Below, piece after piece: positions 34,401 through 47,801 of a stretch of 64,000 nt of DNA. The stretch is from Chroicocephalus ridibundus (lineage: Eukaryota > Chordata > Aves > Charadriiformes > Laridae), in the NCBI RefSeq assembly GCF_963924245.1, contig NC_086316.1, forward strand, positions 59,749,763 to 59,813,762, in the 5' to 3' direction. The position numbers and the translations under genes were made by a program. Each line of letters begins with the position of its first letter. The stretch's first letter is position 1. A model generated the notes under the pieces. The model worked only from the letters and a program-made list of their open reading frames with translations. It was not told the origin of the DNA and made no database searches.

Positions 34401-37400
34401 ATCATTCAGGTCTTTAATGCAGATATTAAACAGTAGTGGACCTAGGACTAATGCCTAGAGTGCATTACTAGTGACTGTTCTCCAGCTGGGACTTTGTGCT
34501 GCTGGTCAGAACACTTTGGGCCTGGCAGTTGAGCTGACTTTCAGTACACCTTGGTCTATCTGTTTGTCTATGCATGTACTTCATCAGTTTGTCTACAAGG
34601 ATGTTGTAGGGGACAGTGTCAAAACTGTTACGAAAGTTGAGATAAGTAGTCACTTCTCTCTCCTCGTCCACCAGGCTAGTTTTCTCATTGTGTAAGGCTA
34701 TGAGGTCTAGTTACTTTTTCTCCTTGGTCATAGTTGGAAAGGTTTTTCAGGGCAGACTTTCGAGCCACAGTCACAAATTTTGCCCAAGCCCAGCTTTGTC
34801 CTTGTAGCCTGCACACCAGATGCATGTTTCATATTGCCCTCCACTGTTTTCTGCTGCAATTGCTGCTTTCTGTACCCAGTTTGGGCCTCCCCAATAAAGA
34901 CATTGATAAGCTGGAGTGAGTCCAGCACAGAGCCCCTGGGATGATTAGGACTGTGGCACATGGTGTATGAAGAGGTGCTGAGAGAGCTGGGTCTGCTCAG
35001 CCTTGGGAGGAGAATGGTAAAGGTGAGACCTTATGGCTGTCTGTAGATACCTAAGTGGAGAATATAGAGAAGACAGAGACAGACTCTTCTCAGAGGTGCA
35101 CAGTGATAGGACAAGAGGCAATAGACACAAATTTCAACACACGACATCCCACTTAAGGACAAGGAGAAAAAAATTTTCACTGTCTGAGTGGCCAAACACC
35201 AGAACAGATTTTCCAGAGAGTTTGTGGAGTCTCAATCTTTAGGCTATCCAAAACTTGACAGGAGAAGGTCCTGAGCAACCTGATGCAGTAGGACAGGCTT
35301 TGAGCAGGAGGCCATAGAAGTGTGACCTCCAGAGGCCTCCTCCAGCCTGAGCTGTTTTGTTGTTCAGTGAATAGTTTGTGAGTAGTATCCTGAAGTCCCT
35401 GTCACAGCAAGCATCCTGCTGTCAAAAGTGTTATACCAACATGCATGAAAACTGTTCCTGTTCTCCATTAGAGATGGGAATCAAGCTATTTATTCCTCAT
35501 TTACAGAGAAGAAACTGGGGAGAAGCGTTATAACTGCTAAGGAAGTGCCTTGATTCCTCTTGCTTCCTTTAGGTTCCTCTGACTCCATCTCTTAGACCAG
35601 GTGCTTTTATGGTGAAGTACAAATGTCTTGTGTTTATGCAGCACTTAGTACAATGAGCCATGATTTATGATGGTGCACCTGGATACACTACACACAAGTT
35701 GAGGAAGAGATGTGGAAAAGCTAGAGAGATCTGTGGCCAAGACAGTGGCTGGAAGTTCCTTATCTGTTTTCCTTTTGTCTCTAAGAAGTTATCAACAGCG
35801 TTTGTTTTTTTCCTGAAAGAGAAGAACTTTTTAGAGAATTTGAGAGAATAAAAGAGAACCTTAAAAAGAGGGCTAAATGGAAAATTATGGTGACAAATGG
35901 AAAATTATGGTGGCGCATGGAAATATAGTCATTACCTATCATCACCTGAAATGTCATCCACCGCACTCAGTGCTAGCTATCTACCTGGTTTCTGCAGAGA
36001 GGGAATGTTTTCCAGGTGGTATTTAATTCCCACATCTTAAAATGGAATCTGCCCTTCTCTGGAGATGCCAGACCCTCTGCCAACAAAAGGTTCAGCCTGA
36101 GCATTTAGCTAGGTCTTGATGCATGACATTTGGCTTAATTTAAGTGAGATGAATCGCACTCACACCACCAGGTGTTAATACGGATTTTCTAAGAGCCCAC
36201 AGAGCAGAACCCACTCACACACTGAATTAATTAAAAAGATTTAAAGAAATTTGGCATGAGGTATTTTGGTGGTAATTTCTGCCTTTATCGTTTTATTTGA
36301 AGCATGGCCTGACAGCGATTCATCTTGCAGCTTGGAGTGGAAATCTGGACATAATGCGAAAATTAGTTAAAGCAGGTGCTGATCAAAAGGCTAAGAATGA
36401 GGTTTGTTGATGCTAAATATTCACCAACTCTAAACACGTTTATGTTGGAAAAAAATCAGTCTTGTTCTTACAGAGCTGCTTATGGTTTTTCAGGAAGGAA
36501 TGAATGTACTGCACTTCGCAGCTCAGAACAACAGCGTTAAAATAGTTGATTATTTTCTCCAAGATCTTCATCTGAATGACTTGAACAAGCCTGATGGGGT
36601 ACAGTATGTTTCTTTCTTTGATGTCATGAAGCATCTGTTGTGGGCAAAACAATCTTGACTTGTGGAATTTCAATGAATTTTTTAATTTATTGCCAGTTAT
36701 ATAAACTTTTAATTACCGATTGGATATTGAGAAACAAGTAAGACAAACAGCCAGACAAGCACTTAGGAAAATCACATTTCCTCCCTCTTTGCCTGTCTCA
36801 GCAGAACTCCAGACACTTGTTCTCCCCTGCTCCTCTTGCTTTTGCTGCACGTGATGCTCAATCCCATCGGTGAGGGGATGGGAGGCAGAGGACGTTGGGG
36901 CCAGTCCACAGTGGTTTCCTCTTTTTTTCTGCTCTTTGTTTCTTACTCTCTTCCTCTGGTCCAGCAAGGGTTCTCCCATGGGCTGCAGTCACCCTCTCGG
37001 TGTACCTTCTCCTGTGTCTCCTCCCTTGCATCCTTTCATGTCTCCTCCTGTATCTTCCCTTGTGCATGCTCCCCATAGCAGTGACCACCCTTTCTAAAAT
37101 ATGTTTTCACAGAGGTATCACGTGCTTCTCTGATGTGTTAAGTGCTGACATGTGGTGGGTCAGTTTTGTCCATTGTGGAGCCAACTGGAAATGGCTGTGA
37201 CCAGCACAGGGCAGTCTCTGACCTCCTCCCACACACCTCACCCCTGCAGCCCCCTGCCCTTACCAAAACCTGCCAGTCATGACTAATGCGGGCATATTTT
37301 GCCAAAGTAGAACATAAAACTATGTGCAACCATCCTACAAATGTGCACCAATTCTTCGACAGTGCCAGAGCCTTGGCCTCATCAGGTTTGCTGTGCTTTT

Positions 37401-39658
37401 ATTTTTCCTTCCCTTTCCTTCCCACAATGTTGGGATCTTGCTTTAAAGGCATACTTAGCTAAGCAGGATACTTTAACTTTACATGAGGAAAAGTTATTCT
37501 TGTAGGATCCATCACCAAAAGAACAAAGCTCCCCTCTTCTTTTTTTCAAGTCTTGTATTGACTCAATGGTGCAAATTTCTGAATTCTTTCTACACATGAA
37601 AAGGCTGACAAAACAGTTAATTTAAAAAAAAAACCCTCTGTGTCTGGGGCCTTGGGAAAGGAAAGGTGAAGAATAATCTTCTTTATGTTGAGGTTATTTC
37701 ATAATTCTCTATTAGTTGCTTGTATTTTTTTTCTCAGACTTTTACTACAGGCCACTACCAGCTTGTGAGGCCATCTAACCAATTATGGCCTCACTGCCTG
37801 ACCAGTGGAATGGTTTTATGTCAAGATAACTTTCTGGAGTTGAGTTGTAAACAATTGAAAAGTTTTTGTTAGCTTAACCAACACCCCCACCCTCCTCCCC
37901 TCCCCTCCACCAATGCACAGCACTAAATTCAGGCCTCCTGGATGAAACTTCCGAGGTACGGTTGTTCTGGTCTGTGCTTGAGGAATTCAGATCAAACATT
38001 TTGTGCCATGGAAATAAATCTTGCAACTTCTTTACTGTCTGTTTCTGAGCATCCTCAGACTTTTAATGACACCGTTCTTTTGATAAATTTTTTCATAGTG
38101 AGAAGAATTAAGAATTAAATATTTTGAGCACATTTTCTACCTTGTTACCATTTCTGAACAGTTTTCAAATATTTTCTTCAGGATATGTAAGATGTATAAT
38201 CTGTTTTTTTATACTAACTAAATGATGCATCATTTTTTTTTAAATCTTACTCTTCTTGTATATATCTACTTTTTTATTAATCTACTTAGTCATATGACAT
38301 AAATTTTTATCTAGAATAGACATGCACATATGCATGCCATCTAGTAACTGGAAGCAAAGTATTTTTACTTTCAATAACGCTATATTTTTTTCCCATAATT
38401 TTTTTCTAGAAAGGTAAAAAGCCCTTTCTTCTGGCATCTGAAAAAGGCCATGTTGACATGATAAACAATTTGATTACTCTGAAGCTGTTTACATCTGAAA
38501 AAGATAAGGTAAAGGTTTTTTTTCCACAGCAGTACAATTAAAAATGTGCCTATGAAAGATTACTTTGTTTCAGTGTAGTTACTACACAACCAAGTAATGA
38601 GAATAAGTTGTACAAATGTCACAATCCTGGTAGTGATATATATTGGAGCAACAAATGTATAAGGATGATGATTTTTCAGTAATTAGGGGAAGACAGTGTG
38701 ACTTTTGGTCTTATTGCCGGGAGACTTTTCTATACACATCTATAATTCTTGTAAAGCAAGACTAGTGTATGCAGTCTGTTGGGAGAAGTGGAAAAGTCTG
38801 GTGACTAAGGTGTCAGCCTCTGTACTGGGCGGTCATACTTCCCAGTTTTACACTCTGCTCGGTTGTGTCTGTGTCACTGCTAAGTCCTGCATGACTAATT
38901 TTTCAAAGGTGTTTAAATACTTCAGGATGCAAATGAACACCTATTTTCAGAAATACCTATTTTTCAGAAGTGCCTTAACACTTCAGTTTGATTGAGTTTG
39001 CTTTTGACACTGCATATTCAGGTATCTAAATAACTTTCAAAGTCTGCCTTTAAATCTCCTTACTCCTTACTTGACTATTTGTGGAATGAGCCAGTTGGTT
39101 CTCTACATCTGAGGCATTGCAAGGATAAATACATTAAACATTGTGAAATGGTCAGATGCTGCATTTATAGAACCGTGTAAGTAAGCACCCAGGAAGTTAC
39201 GCTTTTTTTTTGGTATTCTGGTAATAGTTTAAAAGCTACAGTGCAAAACAGAGCTCTGCTGTGCTGAGCAGTTTATCAGCAGAGGTTAAAAGACAATGTT
39301 GTCGCAGACACTTACCTGGATGAAAGTGTAAACAGCAACGATGGGAGACAAATGCTGTCGTCCTACAGCGTAAGTAAATAAGTAAGTAAGAAGCCAGGAC
39401 AGAAACTCATCTCCAGGGTCACTAAAAGCAATCACACTGCATCCATAATTTCTAAAAGGATTTGAATTCCCCCACCCTCCACAGTGCTGTGAATGAAAAG
39501 ACTTTCATCTCTCTGAGGGCTAGGATTTTTCTCCAAATTTCCAGATTCAGTTTAGTTTTAACCAGTTTTATACTTTTTCTTGTGCCAGTATTGTCTTTTA
39601 GCTCAAAACCTGCTGCTCTTCCTGAACTTGCTCTTTGTTTTCATTTGCTTGCTGGTGT

Positions 39659-39690
<32 letters not shown>

Positions 39691-39692
39691 TC

Positions 39693-39723
<31 letters not shown>

Positions 39724-42700
39724 CTTTTCTTTTCTTTTCTTTTCTTTTCTTTTCTTTTCTTTTCTTTTCTTTTCTTTTCTTTTCTTTTCTTTTCTTTTCT
39801 TTTCTTTTCTTTTCTTTTCTTTTCTTTTCTTTTCTTTTCTTTTCTTTTCTTTTCTTTTCTTTTCTTTTCTTTTCTTTTCTTTTCTTTTCTTATTTAACTA
39901 ATGACAAATCGTGCAGATGGAGAAGGAGACTGAAGATTGCGATGTTGGCATCAAAGCCACTACAAGTTCCTAAATACTTACCTAGGTTTTGGCCATTAAT
40001 ATTTAAATCAGTGATCCTGGGTGCTTGGTGTAGTCCCCATCCTAGTAGGAACCAGTATCCAAAGTTTTGTTCAATTTGTTCTTTAGGAGTTAGAATGTTA
40101 GGTCTTTTCACTGGTCATATGCTGCAGTTTTCAAAATCTGAGACAACCAACTAGACCAGCAAGGTCACGTCCGTGTAGATGTGAAAAGGTCCCTTTGGAT
40201 TAGTCTGAATCTCGGAACATGCTGCGTGGATCTGCTTCCTTCTCCTTGTATGTAAAAGAGACATATATGTAAAAGACCAAGGGCTTTGTGTTGGTTTTGC
40301 TTGATGTTTTGACTTTATTCTGGGTTTTAAAATACCTTATTTGACATTTTAATTTCAAGGACGGAAACACAGCATTGCATCTAGCAGCCAAAAATGGTCA
40401 CAGCGAAGTTGTAGAAATTCTGCTCGAGCAGTGGGAGGAAATAAATGACCTCAATGAGGTAAGGACAGAAAAATTACTGAAAGAGAGAGTTAGAGATTTA
40501 AAAAATCAACTCAAAAATAACGTATTAAAGGAATAAATGTTGCACTGAGTAAACTTCATTAGTTCTGTTGCTTTTCTAGTACCTTTGCATCCTGTTTCAT
40601 TGTCCCTCCTCTAATAAATTCAGCTCCGTTAACTCCTTCAGTGTCTCTTCCTCTGTCCCCTATTCCTCACATAATGGCCTTCCCTCTGTCTCGCATGCCC
40701 TTGCATGGTAGAAGGAAACAGAGGAGGGCCTAACCTCCACCTTGCTTCCTGTCCTCCAACACTTCTGGCCACATGATCCCTTTCCTTTTACCATCTGTGG
40801 TGCTTTTCAGGCAATTCACTGAGCCAGTTCAACATGCATACCCAGCACATACCATCGCAGGCACCTCAGCAAAGGCATCTCAGATTTGTATCATTTTCAT
40901 CTGAACTCAATTGACTGCACAGAACTGGCTGCAGATGCTGACTACCCACTTTTTCTTTGCTGGGTTAGTGTTGGTGAGCTCAGCCAGCACATTCACAAAT
41001 TGCGTATTAGCTGTGAAGGTTGTATGCCTGAGTTGATGCCCTCATGAGCTTAATTTTAGGGCTTAAAGTAAGGGTGGACGAGGGAAATGCACACCAACAA
41101 CTTAGTGTTTCTGCTTTGCAAAGGGTCCTTGTGTCTTCTGCTTCTTCTGTGGGGCAGGAATGAACTGGGCAAGTGAGTTCACTTTGTTGTGGGCTGCCAT
41201 GCCCACTGTGGGAACCTGCCAAGGGCCTGATGGTCTGCTCTGCTGGTGCAGCGGGTGAAATGAGTAAGGGACACCCGCTCCTACCCAAGGCTCTCCTCTT
41301 CCTTTATCAGCAACAGATTTATGGGTCGAGGAGTTCTCTCTTATCCAACTTGTCTGTTACTTCCAGCTATGTAAGCTTTGAGGCACATGAGCCCCTTTGA
41401 AATGTGAATCCCTCGTCTTTCCAAGCCTTGTCTGACAATGTTGCTTCTGCACACAAATCTTGTACTGCTTCTGCCCCTGCCTTGCCATAGCTAATCGTGT
41501 GACCTTCCTGTCCAGCTGGAGACGTTCTGGTCGGTGGATAAATGGGTCTTTCTTTCCCCAGCATGAGCAAAGCACTAAAATATACTAAGTTTACCAGAAT
41601 AAAGGTGGCAGGAGTTTAAGCAAAGAAAAATCAGAATTTAATGGTGCTTCTGTGAATACTGAAGGACTAAAGTAACTTCCAGTAAATCTTTGCGTAATTT
41701 AGGAGTTGAGAAGCAGGGATTAGATTATTGTGCAACTGGTGTAACCTTTCAGAGACTTGCTGTGGAGACTTCGAGACTTTCTTGGGGTGAGAAGATTTGA
41801 AAATAAATATGCAACATAATTATTTCTGCCACAAGTGCTCCTTATAACTAGCACTAGAGTTGGGAATTCATCAGAAATCCATGGCATTGGACTGACAGAA
41901 ACTGGTATGTGCTAGCATGCTAGCAGAGTTGCCTGGTGTTGAATGGTAGCAATTGTTACCCACCATCTTAGTTTCTGTGCCTGTTGTTAGCAATCTTCTT
42001 TGAAAAGAGCACGATTAATATTTATGAAATAGTTATCTGTATCGTAAACCTTTACTGTACATCTGTCCACATAAATGTCATCTGTCACTTAAGTGTCGAT
42101 GCGTTGCCATTGCATGTAAGTGTTAATTTAGGAGCATTCAGACTGTGTTCTCTTGTGACCATCTCCCCTTTTCTGTTGAACTGGATGAGTCCGATCGAGC
42201 TAACCTGTTTTGTGTCACAGCCTTACAGTCACGTGGCTTAAATTGGAACAGACGTTTTCTCTCTGTTGGTCTAGAATGGAGAAACTCCATTTTACTTGTC
42301 TGTTGAAGGAGGTCATGAAAAATGTGCTGAACTCTTACTGGAAGCAGGGAGTGACATCAATGTTTTAACTCAAGTACGTACACAGCATCCCTCAAGCACA
42401 CAGGTACCGGGACATCCTGGGCTGCGGGAGGGACGTTATCTTCTCTTTTCTGTGTGTCCTAAACAGCATATTTGCTCTGCTTATTTTTATGAAATGGTAA
42501 AATAGTAAATTAATTAATAACATAGAATTTGGAATGCAGAGAGTGCTAACATAAAAAAAACGATGTGGAAGATATATAGCATAGATTTATTTGACAGAGT
42601 ACTATGGTGGAGCCTTTTTATTTGCTGTACGTCCAATAGTAAAAAAAATACAACTAGGAAATATAACCAGCTAGGGTAATTGAAAATCCTCCTTTTTGGC

Positions 42701-45700
42701 AGTGTGTATGACTGAACTGATGACAAACCTGTTCTCCACATCTGGTTCCTGGACTCCAGTCCAGCTCACATCTGTTGAATGGCCTGGGCTTGCCTGCTGC
42801 GAGGAGTTTATGATTCCAGCAGACTGAGAGCTTGTTTGTTTTAGCAGAATTATTCAGTGAAAATTTTCTATGGATTTATTTTTGAAAGTCTGTTAATGTG
42901 ACTGTGCTTGCTTGTTAAAGGTCAAACTGAACTAACAAACTAGGAGACATTTTGGCATTGGCATTGTCCATGGCGCAGGGTAGCTGGCAATGCTGATTTA
43001 TCTCTATGTTAAGAGAGACTGAAAAAGACTATAGAATACTGGTGTTTTTAGCATTTTTGTTATGATATAGTAAAAATGGAAAGTTCCTTTAGTATTTACA
43101 AAAACACAGCATGCTCACTGCTGATCCACTTCATTTTATATCTTTTTATTAAAGGGATTTTTTGGGGGGAGGGCATAATAACACAAATTTAAATAAAAGA
43201 TTACCCTATATTGATAGCTCTCTTTAGTACTGTCTTTCCAGAAAAAAAAAAAACCACAAGTTTTTGCTGTCTATACCATTTCTTTCAGAACAATAGCAGT
43301 GCTTTGCAAACTGCGATTCAGAATGGACATCTATCCTTGGTTAATTTTCTTATTGATAGGAATATTGACCTGGTTCCTAAACCCGAGGTGAGTGTGTATC
43401 AGTATAACTGTTTTGCTGTTGTTCAGCCTGTCCGGTCTTTTATGGCTTTCCTTGTGGCTACAGACAGCTGAATGAGATTGACTGGTGCCTTAATGTTTTT
43501 ACTATACACATTATTAAGTGTTTTATGGATGTTGGTTATCAATATGTGTGGACCAACAAAGGCAAGGCCCTGTTGCAGAAACCCAGTGAGTGCCTGAGCA
43601 GACTGGTGCAGTGCAGTGCAGAGGTGGCCAGGCTAAGCCAAGGTCCAAGGACTGGGAGACGATGAACAAAATACCCTGCTTGAACTAAGCAGCAGTAAGG
43701 CAGGCCTCCCTGTGTGCTGTGGGCAAAGAGTGAACACTTGTAACTGATTTTGAATAAAGGTAAATTGAAGGTAAATAAACACCTTGGTCCTTTCCCCCTC
43801 TGCACTCAAAGCATATGCCTTCAAAATCTGCATGCCACCATTCTTTGGGGTTTAAAAAGAAGGAGTTATTCCTAATATTCAAGTCTTGTCTCAATTTAGA
43901 TATTACAGTTTTTGTTACCTGTGAGATTTTCTGTGAATAGGGAATTATTTTCCACTTCTACAGTACAGGATGAAAACAGAACCTGGGCTTCGTGACTTAT
44001 CTGCCATGACCACTGGCCTGTTGCATAATGTTATCAAGGAAGAACAATTTCTGATGTGCTCGAAATGATTTATGTTAAAGATCAGGCAGTTATTGTGCTG
44101 CTTGTTCTCATTGGCTTTCTGTAGCAGAAGCAAGTCATAAAACTGTAACTTATGTTTTGGAGGCGTTTCCAGTGCAGTGTTGCATAAGGACTTGCTTTAT
44201 TTTTCTGTAACACTGAAGAAATGGCCAGGGTTTATAAAGACACAAATGAACTGGTGTCTGGCATCTGTGAGTGGCACTGGTATGGAATTATTCTTTAGAT
44301 GTACTTAGTAACAAACTGATGAGTCACAGGTTCAACATACAAAGCGATCTTGCCAGTCTAATGGTTGGCTTGTGAATGGTGTTTGATCTGTGCCCCAATT
44401 ATTTTAATAAATAATCACTCAAATAAAAAACCTTAATTACTTTCTCGCTGTAATTTGCTTTTTATAAATATGACAGAAAATCAGTTTAGTATGGAGAATA
44501 TTTCCAGCAGCAAGACATGACAAGAGTTCATTCCTGGAAAGCAGATTTTGACATCTGTTCACCCTACACAGAATTAATCTGTCTCCAGCCCATTCAACTC
44601 AGGGCAAACCCAATTTTCTGAGGGAACAGAAACATTACCTTAAGCTCCCTACAGTCGGCCAAGGGTAGCAGCACATCCCAGGTACGAACATGTAAGAGGA
44701 GCGCCTTGCCATGTTCCTAATTGGTGAGAAACTGATACGCACCCCGCGCGCTCAGCATATCCAGGTTTCTCAGCTGTATTTGTTTACCTGCTGCTGTCGG
44801 TGCTGCAGGAGCCAGAGCAGGCTGCCATCTCTGGCATAACTCTGCACTTCAAGGTGTGTTTTCTGCAGTCTGAACCTCTGTTAGAGCACATCTGCCTTTG
44901 CAAGGGGCAGATTTTAATAAGAACCTCTTTTTGTTTGAATGAACTTCTAATAATGTACCCAAGTACCAACTATAATAATTTATTATTTTCCCTCCACAGC
45001 AGAAGAATTCCCCTCTCCATTTAGCAGTCGTCAATAATCATCTAATGGTAGTAAGAAGCCTCTTAGATGCCAATCATGATATAAACTGCTTAAATCATGT
45101 AAGAAAAACTGGGAATTAACATAACTTCACTGGTAAAGAGGAGATTATGTGGATTTTGCTTGAAATAATTTTTTTTTTCCTTATGAACTCAGGGTACAAA
45201 AAAATAGGAAGGAAGAGGCAGTTCCCTCCTTATCTTTTTGCATGTGTGCATGTGTATTAGTCATGGGTACATGCTGTGCTAGTATTGTTTGTGCAAGATA
45301 AGGATAGCAAAATACACTCAGACAATATTTGGATTAATTTTTTGTTGAAGTGTTACAATTCATGCGAAATAAATGTCGGAAATGTCTCAACGGTATTGAC
45401 CTCAGAGGGAAACGCAGTGCAGAGTGTCACTTGGCTGGGATGGAGTTAATTTTTTTCACAGCAACCCATAGGGTGCTGTGTTTCAGACTTGTGACCAAAA
45501 CAGTGCTAGTGAGGCACCCGTGTTTCAGCTGTTGCTGAACAGTGCTTGCACAGCATCATGGCCTTCCCTGTTTCACACTCTGCACCCCCAGTGAAGACAC
45601 TGAGGGTGCGCAGGGAGCTGGGAGGGGACACAGCCAAGCAGATGACAACAGCTGACCAAAGCGATGCTCCACACCAGACAACATCACACTGAAGGATGAG

Positions 45701-47767
45701 GTCACAGGTCTCTGTGGCACAATTGGTTAGTACACTCAGCTGTTAACTGAAGGGTTGGTGGGCAGGGACGCCGGCATCTGTTTTCCCTACCTTTACCAGG
45801 GTTGTTTGGCTTCCACCTCGTGCTGGTGGTCCACCACCACTTATCTGCTCAGGTACTGGATAGCCTCCTCTGTGGAAGGCCACATGATATGTGATGTGTG
45901 CCAAGTGATGTGTGATGTGTGCCAACCTATTTACTTTGGTGTTGGCTTGCTTGATCCCTTTTTTGCTGTACAAAACCTCCTGTAATTGTTAATGGTCATT
46001 TTCAGCTTTTGCTACTTTGTGTAACAGTTTGTTTTGCATTGCCTGGGAGAGCCGTGATAAAAGCACTGGCCATGAGCCTAATCTGGTATTTTTGGGCCCT
46101 ATGCTGGTGCTATTCAGGTACTCGGAGAACCATCTCATGGAGAAAATCAGCAATTACACCTTCCCCCTTTTCTCCTCGGAGAGATGTTTTCTGGAGAGAG
46201 GAATGAATGGCACCTACTCCTTTTCCTCCAGGATAGGTCTCTTCCACCTTCTTGTAACAGCTACTCACTTCCTTGAATATCCTTGTGCAATCAGACTGTG
46301 CATACTAGCGTGTGTTTCGAGCCTGATTTTGATTATTGTTCATAAAATTAAACAACTAATTGGGAATGCCACAGAGGAATGTGCCTGGAGGCAGTCGATC
46401 CTTGGGTGGCTGGGTGTGTGGGAGGAGTTGGGCAGGTGCCTGGGGCTGTTATTGCCTTCGATAGGGATTTTACGCCTGAACAGACGTGTAGCTCCAGGGA
46501 TCCATCTCCAGGGACTATGGGATTGACAAAGGGATTGGAAGAGAGGCAGCCACCTGCAAGACAGAAATAGGTATCCAGTATCTGAGGGAGGTGGTGGAGG
46601 TGGTCTGCAGTGATCTGGCCAACAACCAGGCCTCCAGAGATCTGGATGACATCCAGTGCTCATGCTCTGTGTGGCAGAATTTTGTACAGAGCTCGTGGAT
46701 GTTGCGCACTGGCACTCTGGCCGTAATGGACTAGGCAGACATTGAGACACCAACTGTGTATAGACCAGCCTGCCAGCTGCTTCAAGGAGAATCTCTCTTC
46801 CCCCCCACTATTGACCCTACACCTCAGCTGTGGAAAGACTGTCCCACCAGGTCTGTTGAGTTCCACGTTGGGCACTGTGGCTCCCTGTTGGGGAAATGCA
46901 CCCTCGTCTCCTGCATGACAGGTGGGGATGTTGTCCACGATAGTAACAAGGACTAGTCTTTGAGAAATCTATAGTTTGTCCCTTCCCATTGATCATGTTA
47001 TTGCTAAAGATTAATCTATACACATTTTTGTGGGAGGCAGAGGCTGTCATTTGTGGCTGGAGTCAAGTATGATGATAAGATCTTCTGTCACATAAACCAG
47101 AAAATTTTGTAGACTTCTTAAACCCATCTTTTAGAAATGTTTTGTGCTTTGTCTCTAGCATGTCTGAAGTTGCATACAATAGCTACATACATATCTCTAA
47201 ATCACTGAGAAAAGAAAATAGGATGTATGGTTGGGGGAAATTTATGAGGTTATGTGATCATACTGTGTATTCTCAAAAGAGCTCATGAGAGACTCTAATG
47301 TGGAACCCTGAGGCTGGTGTTTATTGCTGTGTAAGGTCTTCATGTTTGACTCTGCAACCTTTAAGTTCAGATCTGAAGGCCAAAAAAGTTTTCTAACCAG
47401 ACCTACAGTATGTAGACCTGCAACAACAGAGAAGCAGAGGCACAAAACCTTCAACTTAAAAGGATGCTTTGTCACATGAAACATGCTAAGGGACATGTCC
47501 AGGTATGCAGGGCTTCCACAAATGACAACATATCTTATTTGCTGCTGCATTACACCTGTAGACCGCTGAAATTTCTTATTCTAGTATTCTGTAGAAGGAT
47601 AAATAAATAAATAGTTTTTATTTGGGTACCTGCAGCTGTGTAGAGACTATACAACCCTCATTTCAGACCCAAAGGTTAGACTTGAAGCTGAATGCTCCTT
47701 TAGCTGTACTTCTTGTTAGTGGTTTGGTTTTGTTTAATGCTTTTTTTCCCCCTCCCATTTTTTGTGG

Positions 47768-47801
<34 letters not shown>

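Larger units (their letters stand above)
31280..36302 (+). other. ANKDD1B: ANKDD1B intron 3 with inverted CR1 pair
   Basis: 5 kb. It contains CR1 fragments at 33521-34720 (-) and 34875-35365 (+). A 20-bp unit, aaatggaaaattatggtgac, is repeated in tandem at about 35875-35914. The remainder is unremarkable. Confidence 0.7.
36599..40359 (+). other. ANKDD1B: ANKDD1B introns 5 and 6
   Basis: Introns 36599-38409 and 38509-40359. The second holds the TTTCT array at 39701-39890, preceded by GTTTT repeats. No other element is recognised. Confidence 0.65.
40459..44999 (+). other. ANKDD1B: ANKDD1B introns 7-9
   Basis: Introns 40459-42274, 42374-43288 and 43388-44999. No repeat family, RNA gene or conserved coding segment is recognised. 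Confidence 0.6.

Noticed and set aside
39462..40154. 230-codon + frame rich in FLFFSFLFFS, and overlapping frames
   Set aside because: It is only translation of the TTTCT microsatellite; no stop codon can occur in the pure repeat.
45708..45770. Functional tRNA-Asn gene
   Set aside because: About 12 nt of the T arm are missing, so the cloverleaf and internal B box are lost.
46017..46526. 169-codon + frame as a host gene
   Set aside because: It lies within the ERVL-like relic, is followed by stops and has no splice context with ANKDD1B.
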